From: Mucilaginibacter sp.
Lineage (GTDB): Bacteria; Bacteroidota; Bacteroidia; Sphingobacteriales; Sphingobacteriaceae
Direction: 5' to 3'
Assembly: GCF_028288205.1 (NCBI RefSeq)
Contig: NZ_JAQBOD010000043.1
Location: forward strand, 45,215 to 109,214
Length of the DNA: 64,000 bases
A model generated the notes under the pieces. That model did not search any database and was not told where the DNA came from. It saw only the letters and a program-made list of their open reading frames with translations. Position numbers and translations under genes: made by a program. Numbering within the stretch: position 1 is the stretch's first letter; each line of letters starts with the position of its first letter. Shown piece by piece: positions 26,029-34,818 of the stretch.

Positions 26029-27582
26029 TTAACGGATCCATTTTTCATATTCAAGGAATTTAATCAGGCGCGGATTATCAGCTGAAATAGCCGGGATCCA
26101 ATCACCAATTTGCTCACGGGTCCACCAAAGGCCCTGCGGATTGCCCGGCGATGCAAATTTATATCGATATAAAACTGCCCGGATATAGCGCGGCGGCTTG
26201 CCGGGAAAAGGATTGCCCGCGAACAAACTTACAGCACCGGGATCATTATGAAGGAGTTTCCATACCAGGTTGTAGGTCCATGGATATTGATCGGCAGATG
26301 ACATGGCTGCAAACCACATTTGCCAGTCTAAACGCAACTGGTAAGGAGCTATTTGCGGTGGCCGCTGGTTAAGCAATACCGGTAACCCTTTATAAATATA
26401 GGGTTTCCAGTTGGCTTTGTCGTCAGGCTGCTCATCCATGGTTCCTTCAAATACAACATTTAAACGTTCCTGCCCCACACTTCCAAATGCTCCGTAAGTA
26501 TTTACAATATCCAGCGGGTTGAATGAGGTGTTCATGATCTGTCCCGGAGATAAAATGTTTAATATAGGCTGGATGCTAAGCAGTGCAATAATAACAGTAA
26601 CGGCCCAGCCGGTGGTAAGCATAGGTATGGATTCTTCGGCGCTGCCTGCAGCAGCTTTCGCCTTATGAACGAGCCGGTTTGGAAGAACCCCGGCCCAGAA
26701 ACCATCATCAAAACAAGCCAGCGCCGGCACAACAGTAAGCCAGTTTAAAAGCGAGAGGTTGCCGCTGAGTATAAGGGCGACCTGAAACAGCACGATCACA
26801 GATCCCGCTATATGGCGTGCAAGTCGCGGCCAGAACACGAACCATGGCGCTGCGAGTTCGGCCAGCCAATTAAACCAGATGCCGGTTCTCAGCATTGCAC
26901 GTGGCAGGAAATGGAACCACCGGCTTAACGGACCGGGAATAGGCTGTGTTTCGAAATGATAATAGAGGGCTGTGCCATTATGCCATATTTTATCCCCGCG
27001 AAACTTTATCAACCCGGAACCAAGCATAATACGGAACGTTAACCATCGAAATAAAATAATGATGGGCATAGGTGGTGCATGCCGTGGAAATGGACGCAGG
27101 TTGAGCAGAGGGCAGAGAAAGATTGCGAGAAAACCGGTTTCGTTCAATTGGATCTCCCAGCCGTATCCATACCACTCTTGTCCTACATGAACAAAAGACA
27201 TATACAAGAACCAAAGAATAGCAAGTAGCAGCGCATTGGCGTAACCTGCCGCTACTACACATGAAAGTATAAATCCGATCCAGGCGGCCGTTAAAAGTGC
27301 CGTATCAGCGTGCCAAAGCCAAAATATAGACGGCAGACGGATAAAACCAGCCCCGGCCGACCCCAACGCAATGCTAACCTGTTTTAAGTATATTCCTACC
27401 GGAAGTAAGCCATCAGACCCTATTAAAGGGACGATCTGGTTAATGGCCACCAGGAAAGCTACAGCATAGATCACACCCAACAGGCGAAGAATTACAAAGC
27501 GGGTAAGCCAGTAGGTTGGAGGGGTTTCCTGTATCTGGGAAACTATTTCGGCCTCACTATCTATTTTGTTGTCTGCCTTCAT
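26029..27582 (-). CDS. Lipase maturation factor (LMF1)-like membrane protein
   Basis: A 517-residue polytopic membrane protein. Several hydrophobic helices cover about residues 25-345 (LLGVIYAVAFLVAINQIVPL near the start; LAIFLCPLLNLRPFPRHAPP mid-protein). The C-terminal part carries the family-typical FNPLDIVNTYGAFGSVGQER, WKPYIYKGLPVLLNQRPPQI, RLDWQMWFAA and GNPFPGKPPRYIRAVLYRY. In animals LMF1 helps lipases fold in the ER; bacterial homologues are common but their role is unknown. It is transcribed alone. Confidence 0.85.
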   Translation of the reverse strand: MKADNKIDSEAEIVSQIQETPPTYWLTRFVILRLLGVIYAVAFLVAINQIVPLIGSDGLLPVGIYLKQVSIALGSAGAGFIRLPSIFWLWHADTALLTAAWIGFILSCVVAAGYANALLLAILWFLYMSFVHVGQEWYGYGWEIQLNETGFLAIFLCPLLNLRPFPRHAPPMPIIILFRWLTFRIMLGSGLIKFRGDKIWHNGTALYYHFETQPIPGPLSRWFHFLPRAMLRTGIWFNWLAELAAPWFVFWPRLARHIAGSVIVLFQVALILSGNLSLLNWLTVVPALACFDDGFWAGVLPNRLVHKAKAAAGSAEESIPMLTTGWAVTVIIALLSIQPILNILSPGQIMNTSFNPLDIVNTYGAFGSVGQERLNVVFEGTMDEQPDDKANWKPYIYKGLPVLLNQRPPQIAPYQLRLDWQMWFAAMSSADQYPWTYNLVWKLLHNDPGAVSLFAGNPFPGKPPRYIRAVLYRYKFASPGNPQGLWWTREQIGDWIPAISADNPRLIKFLEYEKWIR

Positions 27583-27866
27583 TTGCAGTTTATTGCTTTA
27601 GGCGTAATTTATTAATAGTACATTAATAATAGCGGTATGGTTTGTAAAAATTGATGTAAAAAAAACACCAATCCATTTTTGTGGATATAAACGTCGCTCC
27701 AAGGATGTATTGCCCGAAACCATACTCTAAACTATATAAAAAACACTAATATGAAATTACTTTAAGTTCAAAGTAAATAATTGTCATAATTTTTTGATTG
27801 TTAATGATTTAAATTATTTACTTTTAATGTAACTAACAGATTACAAACAATTTAAATCTCAAAACT

Positions 27867-28349
27867 ATGAAAAAGCTTTTTGTAATGTTTTTACTGGCCG
27901 TGCCATTTGTGGCAATGAGTCAGATGCACAGCGGTTATACTGCTAGTTATTCATCAAAGTTCACCATTGCCAGTTCAACGTATTCGGATAAAATTTTGAT
28001 GCTTTGGAAAGACTATGAAAATAACACTTTGGATAAACACGTAGATTTTATATCGGACACGGTGACGATGATGCATGCAGGCGGAGCTATGGTAAAAGGT
28101 AAGGCAGAGAATCTTAAAAATGTAAAGGAATTTAGAGGCTCTATACAGAATTATAAGGTAAGTTTAGATGCCTGGATAAGTTTAAAAAGTACAGACAAGA
28201 ATGAAAATGTAGTTTGTGTTTGGGGAACCGAAGAATTTACTGATAAAGATGGGAAACATGTTAAACAACGTACACATGAAGTATGGAAATTTAATAAAGA
28301 TGGAAAAGTGGATTTAATGTTACAATACACTGGTGTAGAGGGTATGTAA
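27867..28349 (+). CDS. Secreted NTF2-like (SnoaL-type) protein
   Basis: A 160-residue protein with a signal peptide (MKKLFVMFLLAVPFVAMSQ). The mature part has the alternating helix/strand pattern of SnoaL/NTF2 folds: WKDYENNTLDKHVDFISDTV, then VVCVWGTEEFTDKDGKHVKQ and THEVWKFNKDGKVDLMLQYT. No catalytic residues can be assigned. It stands alone and ends with a terminator. Confidence 0.65.
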   Translation: MKKLFVMFLLAVPFVAMSQMHSGYTASYSSKFTIASSTYSDKILMLWKDYENNTLDKHVDFISDTVTMMHAGGAMVKGKAENLKNVKEFRGSIQNYKVSLDAWISLKSTDKNENVVCVWGTEEFTDKDGKHVKQRTHEVWKFNKDGKVDLMLQYTGVEGM

Positions 28350-28367
28350 CAGTGTATAATATTTGAA

Positions 28368-28395
28368 AGGCTGCCTTCAGGGTGGTCTTTTTTTT
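28368..28395 (+). terminator. Rho-independent terminator
   Basis: AGGCTGCC pairs with GGTGGTCT (several G.U pairs in RNA) around a 5-nt loop, followed by a run of T to 28395. It lies 18 bases after the NTF2-like gene. Confidence 0.7.
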
Positions 28396-28425
28396 ATGAA
28401 TGCGCCCCGGTAATTGAGTAATAAG

Positions 28426-29271
28426 CTATTGTTTTTTTACCTCAATCAATTCCAGCATATTTCCCCACGGGCAGCGTATTTTTATGACGAGGGTCTTATT
28501 AGCATCTTTTTCGGTATTGCTTATCTGCTTAGCACCCCCGCTTATCATCTTTTTGGCGAGCGTTGTGGCATCCTTAACTTCAAATGCGATATAGCTTACG
28601 CCAAAACCCAATTTGGTATAATCCCTTTCAGGGCCTGTGCTTAAAAACTCCATAGCCATATTGCGGCCCGGGTCGCCAACGTAGGGGATACGGTAGGTGC
28701 TAACCGCACGGGTTGAGTCGGCCGGGTCCTTTGACCAGGGGATGGTTAGCCCCATAAATTCTACATACCATAATGCCGCGTCTTTTTGCTGGGTCATGTT
28801 TAGCGCCAAATGCTCAAAGCGTAATGTGCCGGATTTGTGGGTATAATAAGGATGTACACGATAGATCAATTGTATCATTATTCCGTGTGGGTCGCGCATG
28901 TCAACAACGGCATCGCCTATCAGGTTATGGCGGGGAGGTGTATTGTATTTGCCACCGGCCTTTAATATTTTTTGTTCCCAATAACTTAAGTTATCGCTCT
29001 CTAAAGCAATATGGCAGGCATCAAATGAAACATCCGAATAATTGTTTTTTTGCAATGGATCTGAAAAGAATTTGATGCGGAAGTTATTTCCTGCATCGCT
29101 AACATAAACCTCGTTAGCTTCTTTAATAATATTAAAATTCAAGGTGTTATGCCACCATTGGGCGGCTTCCATTTTATCGGGTACATTTAGGGCCAGATAT
29201 TTAAACTTTATATCTTGCGCTATTGCAGAGGTGGTTGTTAGAATGAATAAAATGAACAGGTATTTTTTCAT
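28426..29271 (-). CDS. Secreted two-domain VOC (glyoxalase/dioxygenase-like) protein
   Basis: A 281-residue protein from the ATG at 29271 (MKKYLFILFILTTTSAIAQ signal peptide); a TTG two codons upstream is less likely. It contains two tandem VOC modules, first from IKFKYLALNVPDKMEAAQWW to DPHGIMIQLIYR, second from LRFEHLALNMTQQKDAALWY to CPWGNMLELIEV. Each module ends in a Q/E that commonly ligands metal. It sits just downstream of the helicase gene on the same strand (6-base gap), so the two may share a transcript. Confidence 0.82.
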   Translation of the reverse strand: MKKYLFILFILTTTSAIAQDIKFKYLALNVPDKMEAAQWWHNTLNFNIIKEANEVYVSDAGNNFRIKFFSDPLQKNNYSDVSFDACHIALESDNLSYWEQKILKAGGKYNTPPRHNLIGDAVVDMRDPHGIMIQLIYRVHPYYTHKSGTLRFEHLALNMTQQKDAALWYVEFMGLTIPWSKDPADSTRAVSTYRIPYVGDPGRNMAMEFLSTGPERDYTKLGFGVSYIAFEVKDATTLAKKMISGGAKQISNTEKDANKTLVIKIRCPWGNMLELIEVKKQ

Positions 29272-29277
29272 TATCAA

Positions 29278-30582
29278 TTATCCGTGCTTTTTCTTCTTAT
29301 TCATTTTAGCCTTTTGCCCTGAACTAAAATTATAATTTTTACTATTGGCCGCCTTTTTCTCATGAAATGCTGCACCAATTTCAGGTGCTATTTTTACTGA
29401 CTGTTTAGTCGGTTCTATTTTGGGTTTTGTTTCGTTTACAATTACCAATTCATCGGGTAGCGCAGCCAATTGCATTTTTTTACCGGTGGCCTGTTCTATC
29501 TTTTTTACCTGACTAAGTTCAAGATCGGTAGCAAAGGTTAGGGCCAGTGTTTCATTATCGCTGTCAGGATTTTGATTGATAATACGTTCAATATAAATTT
29601 CCTTTCCCGGCGGAAGATCAAAATGTATCAGGAAAGGTACACCGGTTAAATCAATAGTTTCTTCCTCATTTTCATTAACCACAATTAATACCCTTGCGCC
29701 CTTATCAGCCTTAAATTCATTCACACTTTTAAACCCAATCACATCAAAAAACGGTGGATTTAAATAAGCTACCGCATTATGCATACGGTAGTTAAGACTT
29801 TGATATATCTTTTCGGCAGTTGCGTTATTATTTACAAATACAATGCTTTTAGTAAACACTTCCTCATCATAAAAAAATAAATTTAATAGGTTAAGTTTAG
29901 TAAGGAAATTAGGAACATTATATAATAATTGCTGATGCGTTAACATGGGAGCTTCTTCCTGTGGTTCTACCTCAATCACAGCATGCAGTTTCATAAAAGG
30001 GGCGATCATTTTTTCGAGGCGACTGTGCATAACATCAGTAAATACAAGATGCTGGCATTTTGGAATGCTGTTTGCCAGTTCGGCTATAGGTAACTGCATG
30101 CCTTTTTTAATCATCTGGTCGGCATCATCAACAATAAACAGCTCTATTTTATTTAAATTAAGTGCCAGTTTTAAATAAATGGCCCTTGCCCTGTCGGGAG
30201 TTGCTACAACAATATCGGCACCATCAGCCAATGCATCCATTTGTGCCTCTGTGCCCGCAGTAACATATAAGCCGACAATTGAAATAGATTTATTTTTATT
30301 TAATAACTCAAATTGCTCAATAACAGCTAATACTTGCTCTTTATCAGGTACCAGTATCAACACTTTGGGCACACCTTCCGGCGCGTAGTTGAAACGGTTT
30401 AAGGCACCTAAAATATAGGTGGTAGTTTTGCCAAAACCTTCGGGAGCTATGGTAATAATATCCTGCCCGCCCATAATCCTTGTCAGTGTTTTTTGTTGTA
30501 CTTCTTTAGGAGCCGTATAACCCACCTCATTTACCGATCTAACCAGTTGTTTATTCAGCTTTAATTTATCAAACCCTGCCAT
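29278..30582 (-). CDS. Degenerate DEAD-box helicase-like protein
   Basis: A 434-residue protein with the two RecA-like domains of a DEAD-box RNA helicase but altered motifs. A Q-motif-like region is at about 4-30. Motif I reads APEGFGKT (46-53). Motif Ib is TPDRA. Motif II is VDDAD (151-155) instead of DEAD. Motif III is TDV rather than SAT. Motif VI is YIERIINQ (330-337), lacking the arginine finger pattern HRxGRxGR. The tail is basic and lysine-rich (GQKAKMNKKKKHG), suited to RNA binding. ATP binding looks possible, but normal helicase cycling is doubtful. Confidence 0.85.
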   Translation of the reverse strand: MAGFDKLKLNKQLVRSVNEVGYTAPKEVQQKTLTRIMGGQDIITIAPEGFGKTTTYILGALNRFNYAPEGVPKVLILVPDKEQVLAVIEQFELLNKNKSISIVGLYVTAGTEAQMDALADGADIVVATPDRARAIYLKLALNLNKIELFIVDDADQMIKKGMQLPIAELANSIPKCQHLVFTDVMHSRLEKMIAPFMKLHAVIEVEPQEEAPMLTHQQLLYNVPNFLTKLNLLNLFFYDEEVFTKSIVFVNNNATAEKIYQSLNYRMHNAVAYLNPPFFDVIGFKSVNEFKADKGARVLIVVNENEEETIDLTGVPFLIHFDLPPGKEIYIERIINQNPDSDNETLALTFATDLELSQVKKIEQATGKKMQLAALPDELVIVNETKPKIEPTKQSVKIAPEIGAAFHEKKAANSKNYNFSSGQKAKMNKKKKHG

Positions 30583-31011
30583 TGTGTTGTATCAAATATT
30601 AAAGTGCGAAATTACCTTTATAATTTCGCAATCAGGAATTTTAGAAAACGGAATCTGGCAGGTTTTAAAATAGGATGCCAAATTCATACCAATTGCTGGA
30701 GAAATACTTTCCTATTCAATATCTCTAAAAGTGTACACCGATTTTTTCCTTAATCTCAAAAAAGCTTTTTATGCCTTAATGAAACCATCAGTTGTAGAAT
30801 AAACTATTTTAGAAATCTGATAGCTTTTATTTTTTTTTCTCACCATATAATTCTAATTATCTGTTAGTCAATCCTTCCATTTTGTGTGTCACTTAAAATC
30901 ACTTTTTTATAAAGGAAAATTAATTTTAAAGAAACAATTTGATATTTCAAACGTATAAATGGGGTACTTATTAAAATTATATTATGGAGTATTTCTTTTA
31001 AATTAACTATA
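30583..31011. other. AT-rich intergenic region
   Basis: A divergent gap between the helicase-like gene and the zinc-ribbon gene. It contains the inverted repeat at 30605-30630, listed separately, and otherwise AT-rich DNA with long T and A runs. I see no gene, tRNA or recognisable remnant. Confidence 0.6.
30605..30630. promoter_or_regulatory. 10-bp palindrome upstream of the helicase-like gene
   Basis: TGCGAAATTA and TAATTTCGCA flank CCTTTA: a perfect 10-bp inverted repeat beginning 22 bases before the helicase start codon. It may be an operator or a 5' UTR hairpin controlling that gene. Confidence 0.5.
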
Positions 31012-31236
31012 ATGAAACACGGGCACATTGAAATTATAAAAGAAAGAAGAAAATGTCACAAGTGTGGCAAAGGAGAATTAGATACCCGTATCCGGAGAGG
31101 TATTTTAGTTAAACAGTTTTTATTTTGGTTGCCAATAAAGCATTATAGATGCAACACTTGTTGGGGAAAAACCTATATTTTAGGTTCGGTATGGAGAATC
31201 GCAGAATCGCATGAGAATTCATTAATTACAACATAA
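31012..31236 (+). CDS. Small zinc-ribbon protein
   Basis: A 74-residue protein with two CxxC knuckles, CHKC (residues 15-18) and CNTC (47-50), spaced as in zinc ribbons. Between them lies a basic, partly hydrophobic stretch (RIRRGILVKQFLFWLPIKHY). No further family is recognised. The knuckles bracket a strand-rich core as in small nucleic-acid or membrane-associated ribbons. It stands alone downstream of an AT-rich region. Confidence 0.65.
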   Translation: MKHGHIEIIKERRKCHKCGKGELDTRIRRGILVKQFLFWLPIKHYRCNTCWGKTYILGSVWRIAESHENSLITT

Positions 31237-31297
31237 AGGGCATATCCGGATATCGGTACAGTTGTTGCATATGTTTTGTGTATTTAAACACAATATT

Positions 31298-31477
31298 ATG
31301 AAAACGCAAAATTTAAAAAATAATGCTGGTGGACAAGGTTCCACAACTGCCGACCGCGCTTTTACCGATCAAAACGAAAAGCTTAAGGAAAGGGGCATTA
31401 GTAACTCAGGCGGGCAACGCTCAGATCAAACTTCAAGCAAAGACAGCGCTCATAAGCCCGAAAAGAAAAAGAGCTAA
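31298..31477 (+). CDS. Small hydrophilic, probably disordered protein
   Basis: A 59-residue protein from the ATG at 31298 (MKTQNLKNNAGGQGSTTADR). It is rich in Gly, Ser, Lys, Asp and Gln, without hydrophobic core residues, and ends HKPEKKKS. The composition suggests intrinsic disorder, like the 154-residue protein at 39082; such proteins are often stress-induced, which is only a suggestion here. A perfect terminator follows directly, supporting a real transcript. Confidence 0.6.
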   Translation: MKTQNLKNNAGGQGSTTADRAFTDQNEKLKERGISNSGGQRSDQTSSKDSAHKPEKKKS

Positions 31478-31513
31478 AATACAAAGCCTCCTGTTTGCAG
31501 GAGGCTTTGTATT
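31478..31513. terminator. Perfect 16-bp bidirectional terminator
   Basis: The arms 31478-31493 and 31498-31513 pair perfectly over 16 bp around the loop TTTG. It lies between two converging genes and its right end touches the stop codon of the minus-strand gene (31513-31515), so it should terminate both. Confidence 0.9.
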
Positions 31514-31989
31514 TAGTGATTATAGCTTATTACACGGGTCATTTTCCACTCACCATTTTTATGCTGCCAAACTTCGGTGAATTTTAGCAGGGCAACCTCC
31601 TCTTTGCCATTTTCTATATGAGTGAATTTATGCACGCCAACTTCTATGGCGCCAAAATCTTTTAACAGGTAAACTTCAAGACTGCTTTTTACCAGTTCGC
31701 GCTTTAAGCCGCTTATTTTGGCTTGCTTAAACATTGCACCAAAAGCCTTCATGGTATCGTCGTAATTGGTTATGGTGCCGTTATCATTATAAAACTCAAT
31801 ATCTTTCGAAAAGAACTGTTTTAATGTTTCCAGGTCCTGTGTATTAAATGCGACAAAGCATAGGCTGTCCTGGTGTAGAATGGTGTTATATAGCTCCTGG
31901 TTAAAATGCCGTTGTTCAACTTGTGCATTAGCAGTAACGCAGGTAAGTAATAATAGGGCAGTAGTAATGATGTGTATGGCGCGTTTCAT
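31513..31989 (-). CDS. Secreted DUF4440/SnoaL-like protein
   Basis: A 158-residue protein from the ATG at 31989 (signal MKRAIHIITTALLLLTCVTA, then NAQ). A longer frame to 32121 would run into the divergent gene and is rejected. The mature part shows an NTF2/DUF4440 pattern: LCFVAFNTQDLETLKQFFSK, DIEFYNDNGTITNYDD, and KFTEVWQHKNGEWKMTRVIS at the end. It probably binds a small ligand; its function is unknown. It diverges from the lipoprotein gene at 32074. Confidence 0.75.
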   Translation of the reverse strand: MKRAIHIITTALLLLTCVTANAQVEQRHFNQELYNTILHQDSLCFVAFNTQDLETLKQFFSKDIEFYNDNGTITNYDDTMKAFGAMFKQAKISGLKRELVKSSLEVYLLKDFGAIEVGVHKFTHIENGKEEVALLKFTEVWQHKNGEWKMTRVISYNH

Positions 31990-32073
31990 ATATAGTTTCT
32001 TGCATGAGTTTGACGCGCTATTTAAAATATAGGTTACAACTAATTCTTTATATTCTATACTTTTGCTGCTGAT

Positions 32074-32760
32074 ATGAAAAAGTTCCTCATCCTTTGCATG
32101 GTTGTGCTTACGGCCTGCCACTCTAAACCAAAAACGCCATTCACCATATTAAAGTCCGTAAAAACCAAAGATGGTGCAAAACTGGATGTACAGGTAAATG
32201 CCCGTATCAGCAAAGAGCAAATGGTTGATATTGCCGCTTATATAAAGAGCGACAGCTCACAATACAATAATTTACAGATAGATTATATACTGCCCGGCAA
32301 TAGTTATAAAAATGCAGGTGGTGTTACTGTATATGCTACAGCGGCTTATCATGATAAAGGCATAGTTGCACCGGCAGACACGGTGAAGGATAATGACAAC
32401 AACTTATTGAGTTTTGAGTTTGTTGGCTTTACGCCAGAGAAAGCAAAGCAATTGCTTGCTTTTAACCCTGCGGATATGGTTGGCAAACACGTATCAGGCA
32501 AATTTATTGATGATAATACCAAAACCATCAGTATTATTTATGAGGATAAGAAAGAAGTGAATCAGTTATATATTTTAGAGCTGGATACTTTAGGCAAAGT
32601 GGTATCAGCCATCGCGCCAATGGAAGTAACCTCCAGGGGTATCAAAAAAATGGTTGTTACCCAGCAGGGAGATTATATGGTTTTAAAGGATAGTATACTC
32701 ACCATGTATAGCAGTACTGATTATGATAAACCTTTCAGAAGCATAAAGCAGGGCCTTTAA
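32074..32760 (+). CDS. Lipoprotein of unknown function
   Basis: A 228-residue protein with a short lipoprotein signal (lipobox LTAC, Cys15). The mature chain is mixed alpha/beta (ARISKEQMVDIAAYIKSDSS, then IDYILPGNSYKNAGGVTVYA), with a C-terminal part containing YILELDTLGKVVSAIAPMEV. No family is recognised with confidence. Its stop codon abuts the end of the convergent aspartate kinase gene. Confidence 0.75.
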   Translation: MKKFLILCMVVLTACHSKPKTPFTILKSVKTKDGAKLDVQVNARISKEQMVDIAAYIKSDSSQYNNLQIDYILPGNSYKNAGGVTVYATAAYHDKGIVAPADTVKDNDNNLLSFEFVGFTPEKAKQLLAFNPADMVGKHVSGKFIDDNTKTISIIYEDKKEVNQLYILELDTLGKVVSAIAPMEVTSRGIKKMVVTQQGDYMVLKDSILTMYSSTDYDKPFRSIKQGL

Positions 32761-34017
32761 TTATTTAACTACTACCTGTATAGTGTTCCTGCTAATTTGC
32801 TCTAATAAAATGGTTTTGCCTGTGGTTAAGGTTTTTAGGGTATTATCTGCATAATGCCTTATAGTAATTAGCGTTAAGCCGCTGTTATACTTTGCTTTAT
32901 AATCAGTGCTGATATCGGCTAACAGTTTATCAAAGCTCTCTGTTTTATGATCAAAACAAACGCTAAAGCTTAATGCTGATGTTTGCATCATATTAATTTT
33001 AACACGGCCTTTAGCAAACCTGCCGAATATATCGCTTAAATGATCTTCGGATATAAAGGAATAATCTTTTGGGGATAACGAAAGCAATATCTGGTTCTGT
33101 TTAATAATGATAACCGGTTTTTCAAACACATGTGCCGCGCTTTCTTTTATTATTGTTCCGGCTTCTTCCGGGTGATTAAATGGCTTTACAAATAATGGTA
33201 TTTTAGCATTCTGTAACGGCTTAATGGTCTTTGGGTGAATAACCGTAGCGCCGTAATACGTCATCTCGATAGCTTCGGTATAACTTAGCTCATCAAATTT
33301 AATGGTATCTTCAAATAGCTTAGGGTCGGCATTTAAAATACCAGGCACATCCTTCCAGGTAGTAACAGATACTGCACCCAAGCAGGCCGCGAATATGGAC
33401 GCGGTATAATCAGAGCCCTCACGACCTAATGTGGTAGTGAAATTTTCGGACGTGCCACCTAAAAAGCCCTGCGCAACTATAATGCCCTTCTCTAATAGCG
33501 CAGGGATGCCTTGTTGAATGCTTTCGCAGGTTTTATCCCATTGTACCACACCCTCACGATAAGTATTATCGGTATGGATATAGCCGCGTACATCCAACCA
33601 CTTACTTTTCAAACCTGCTTTATTTAAATAAGCTGTTACAATCCGGGTTGATACCAGTTCGCCAACGGATACGATCTGGTCATAAATAAAATCATAATCG
33701 TCATGGGGCTCGTCTTCTATCATCCAGTCAATCTCTACAAACGTATTGGCCACTTCATTAAATACCTGGTCGTTTGCATCAAACAGTTCGGCCAATATAT
33801 CATAATGATATTTTTTTATTCCCTCATAAATATCATGCATATCATCGGTTTGGCCGGCATAAGCTTTGGCCAGTTTCTCCAGCGCGTTGGTGGTTTTACC
33901 CATTGCTGATACTACGACAAGTAATTGTTCGCTTTTGTATTTGCTTACAACATTACCCAGGTTAATGATACCTTCTGCATCCTTAACCGATGCACCTCCA
34001 AATTTAAAAACAAGCAT
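32761..34017 (-). CDS. lysC: Aspartate kinase (monofunctional)
   Basis: A 418-residue aspartokinase, the first step from aspartate to lysine, threonine and methionine. Landmarks are the N-terminal FKFGGASVKDAEGI, VVVSAMGKTTNALEKL, GFLGGTSENFTTTLGREGSD (substrate/ATP site) and a C-terminal regulatory ACT-like region (about 300-418). There is no homoserine dehydrogenase fusion. It is last of a minus-strand run of four adjoining genes (YggS, GNAT, DUF3298-like, aspartate kinase) with 0-23 base gaps. Confidence 0.92.
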   Translation of the reverse strand: MLVFKFGGASVKDAEGIINLGNVVSKYKSEQLLVVVSAMGKTTNALEKLAKAYAGQTDDMHDIYEGIKKYHYDILAELFDANDQVFNEVANTFVEIDWMIEDEPHDDYDFIYDQIVSVGELVSTRIVTAYLNKAGLKSKWLDVRGYIHTDNTYREGVVQWDKTCESIQQGIPALLEKGIIVAQGFLGGTSENFTTTLGREGSDYTASIFAACLGAVSVTTWKDVPGILNADPKLFEDTIKFDELSYTEAIEMTYYGATVIHPKTIKPLQNAKIPLFVKPFNHPEEAGTIIKESAAHVFEKPVIIIKQNQILLSLSPKDYSFISEDHLSDIFGRFAKGRVKINMMQTSALSFSVCFDHKTESFDKLLADISTDYKAKYNSGLTLITIRHYADNTLKTLTTGKTILLEQISRNTIQVVVK

Positions 34018-34815
34018 TTATTTGATATATTGTCTTACAACCGTATTTGGCCGTAACAGTGATTTAATTTTTGCGTAGGGGATAAGCAGTTCTGTTTGCC
34101 CGGCTGCATAGGGTTTTATTTCGTATTGATTGTAGATAAACCTTAAACCCAGCGGCGTAACAGAGAAGTTTTGATTTAAGGCAAATTTATCATCTTTAAA
34201 AAAGTAGTCGTTAGCTAATGAAGCAGTGGGGCCTAATTTTTCCTGTTTCCTGAAAATTTCTTCAGCAATTGTATTTAGCTTTAAATTGTACCCATCGATC
34301 AAGATGTCGTCAAGCGAAATGTTTTTATTGGCTTTGGTGTTCCAATTGATAAATACAATTTCTGAGCCACCATGTGCGCCGCCTTCAAAAGAATAGCCGC
34401 TAATCACTAATGTAGTAAGGCTCGAATCCTGGCGAACTATGCTTGCATTCATATCAAGCGTATAAAATAGCTTACGGTCATCCAGGCTTTTGTTTTTATC
34501 GTAAGCCTTAATAAAATTTGATGTTAGCTGGTTCAGGCTGGTATCCTTATCATTTAATGCAAATAAGTTTAATAGCTTATGCTTTAATGTATCATTTAAC
34601 AATCCGTCCTTAAAAAAAAACGGATATTTAATTTTAACAACTGTGCAACCGTTATCCGGCTTAGTACCGCAATCTGCTGCTTTTTGTTTAATTATATGAT
34701 ACGAGTAAGTTAAAGTATCCGTTGTTATAGCAGGTTTAGGCTTCTTAGTATCTCCCCACATACATGAGCTTAACCCCAGTATCATTCCTAAAAATAACAA
34801 ATACACTATTTTCAT
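34018..34815 (-). CDS. Lipoprotein with DUF4163/DUF3298-like domains
   Basis: A 265-residue lipoprotein (signal MKIVYLLFLGMILGLSSC, Cys18). After a DUF4163-like stretch (YSYHIIKQKAADCG... IKYPFF) comes a DUF3298-like C-terminal part including SYSFEGGAHGGSEIVFINWN and LRFIYNQYEIKPYAAGQTEL. These domains are common in envelope lipoproteins of uncertain role. The gene abuts aspartate kinase and lies four bases after the GNAT gene. Confidence 0.78.
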   Translation of the reverse strand: MKIVYLLFLGMILGLSSCMWGDTKKPKPAITTDTLTYSYHIIKQKAADCGTKPDNGCTVVKIKYPFFFKDGLLNDTLKHKLLNLFALNDKDTSLNQLTSNFIKAYDKNKSLDDRKLFYTLDMNASIVRQDSSLTTLVISGYSFEGGAHGGSEIVFINWNTKANKNISLDDILIDGYNLKLNTIAEEIFRKQEKLGPTASLANDYFFKDDKFALNQNFSVTPLGLRFIYNQYEIKPYAAGQTELLIPYAKIKSLLRPNTVVRQYIK

Positions 34816-34818
34816 AAC

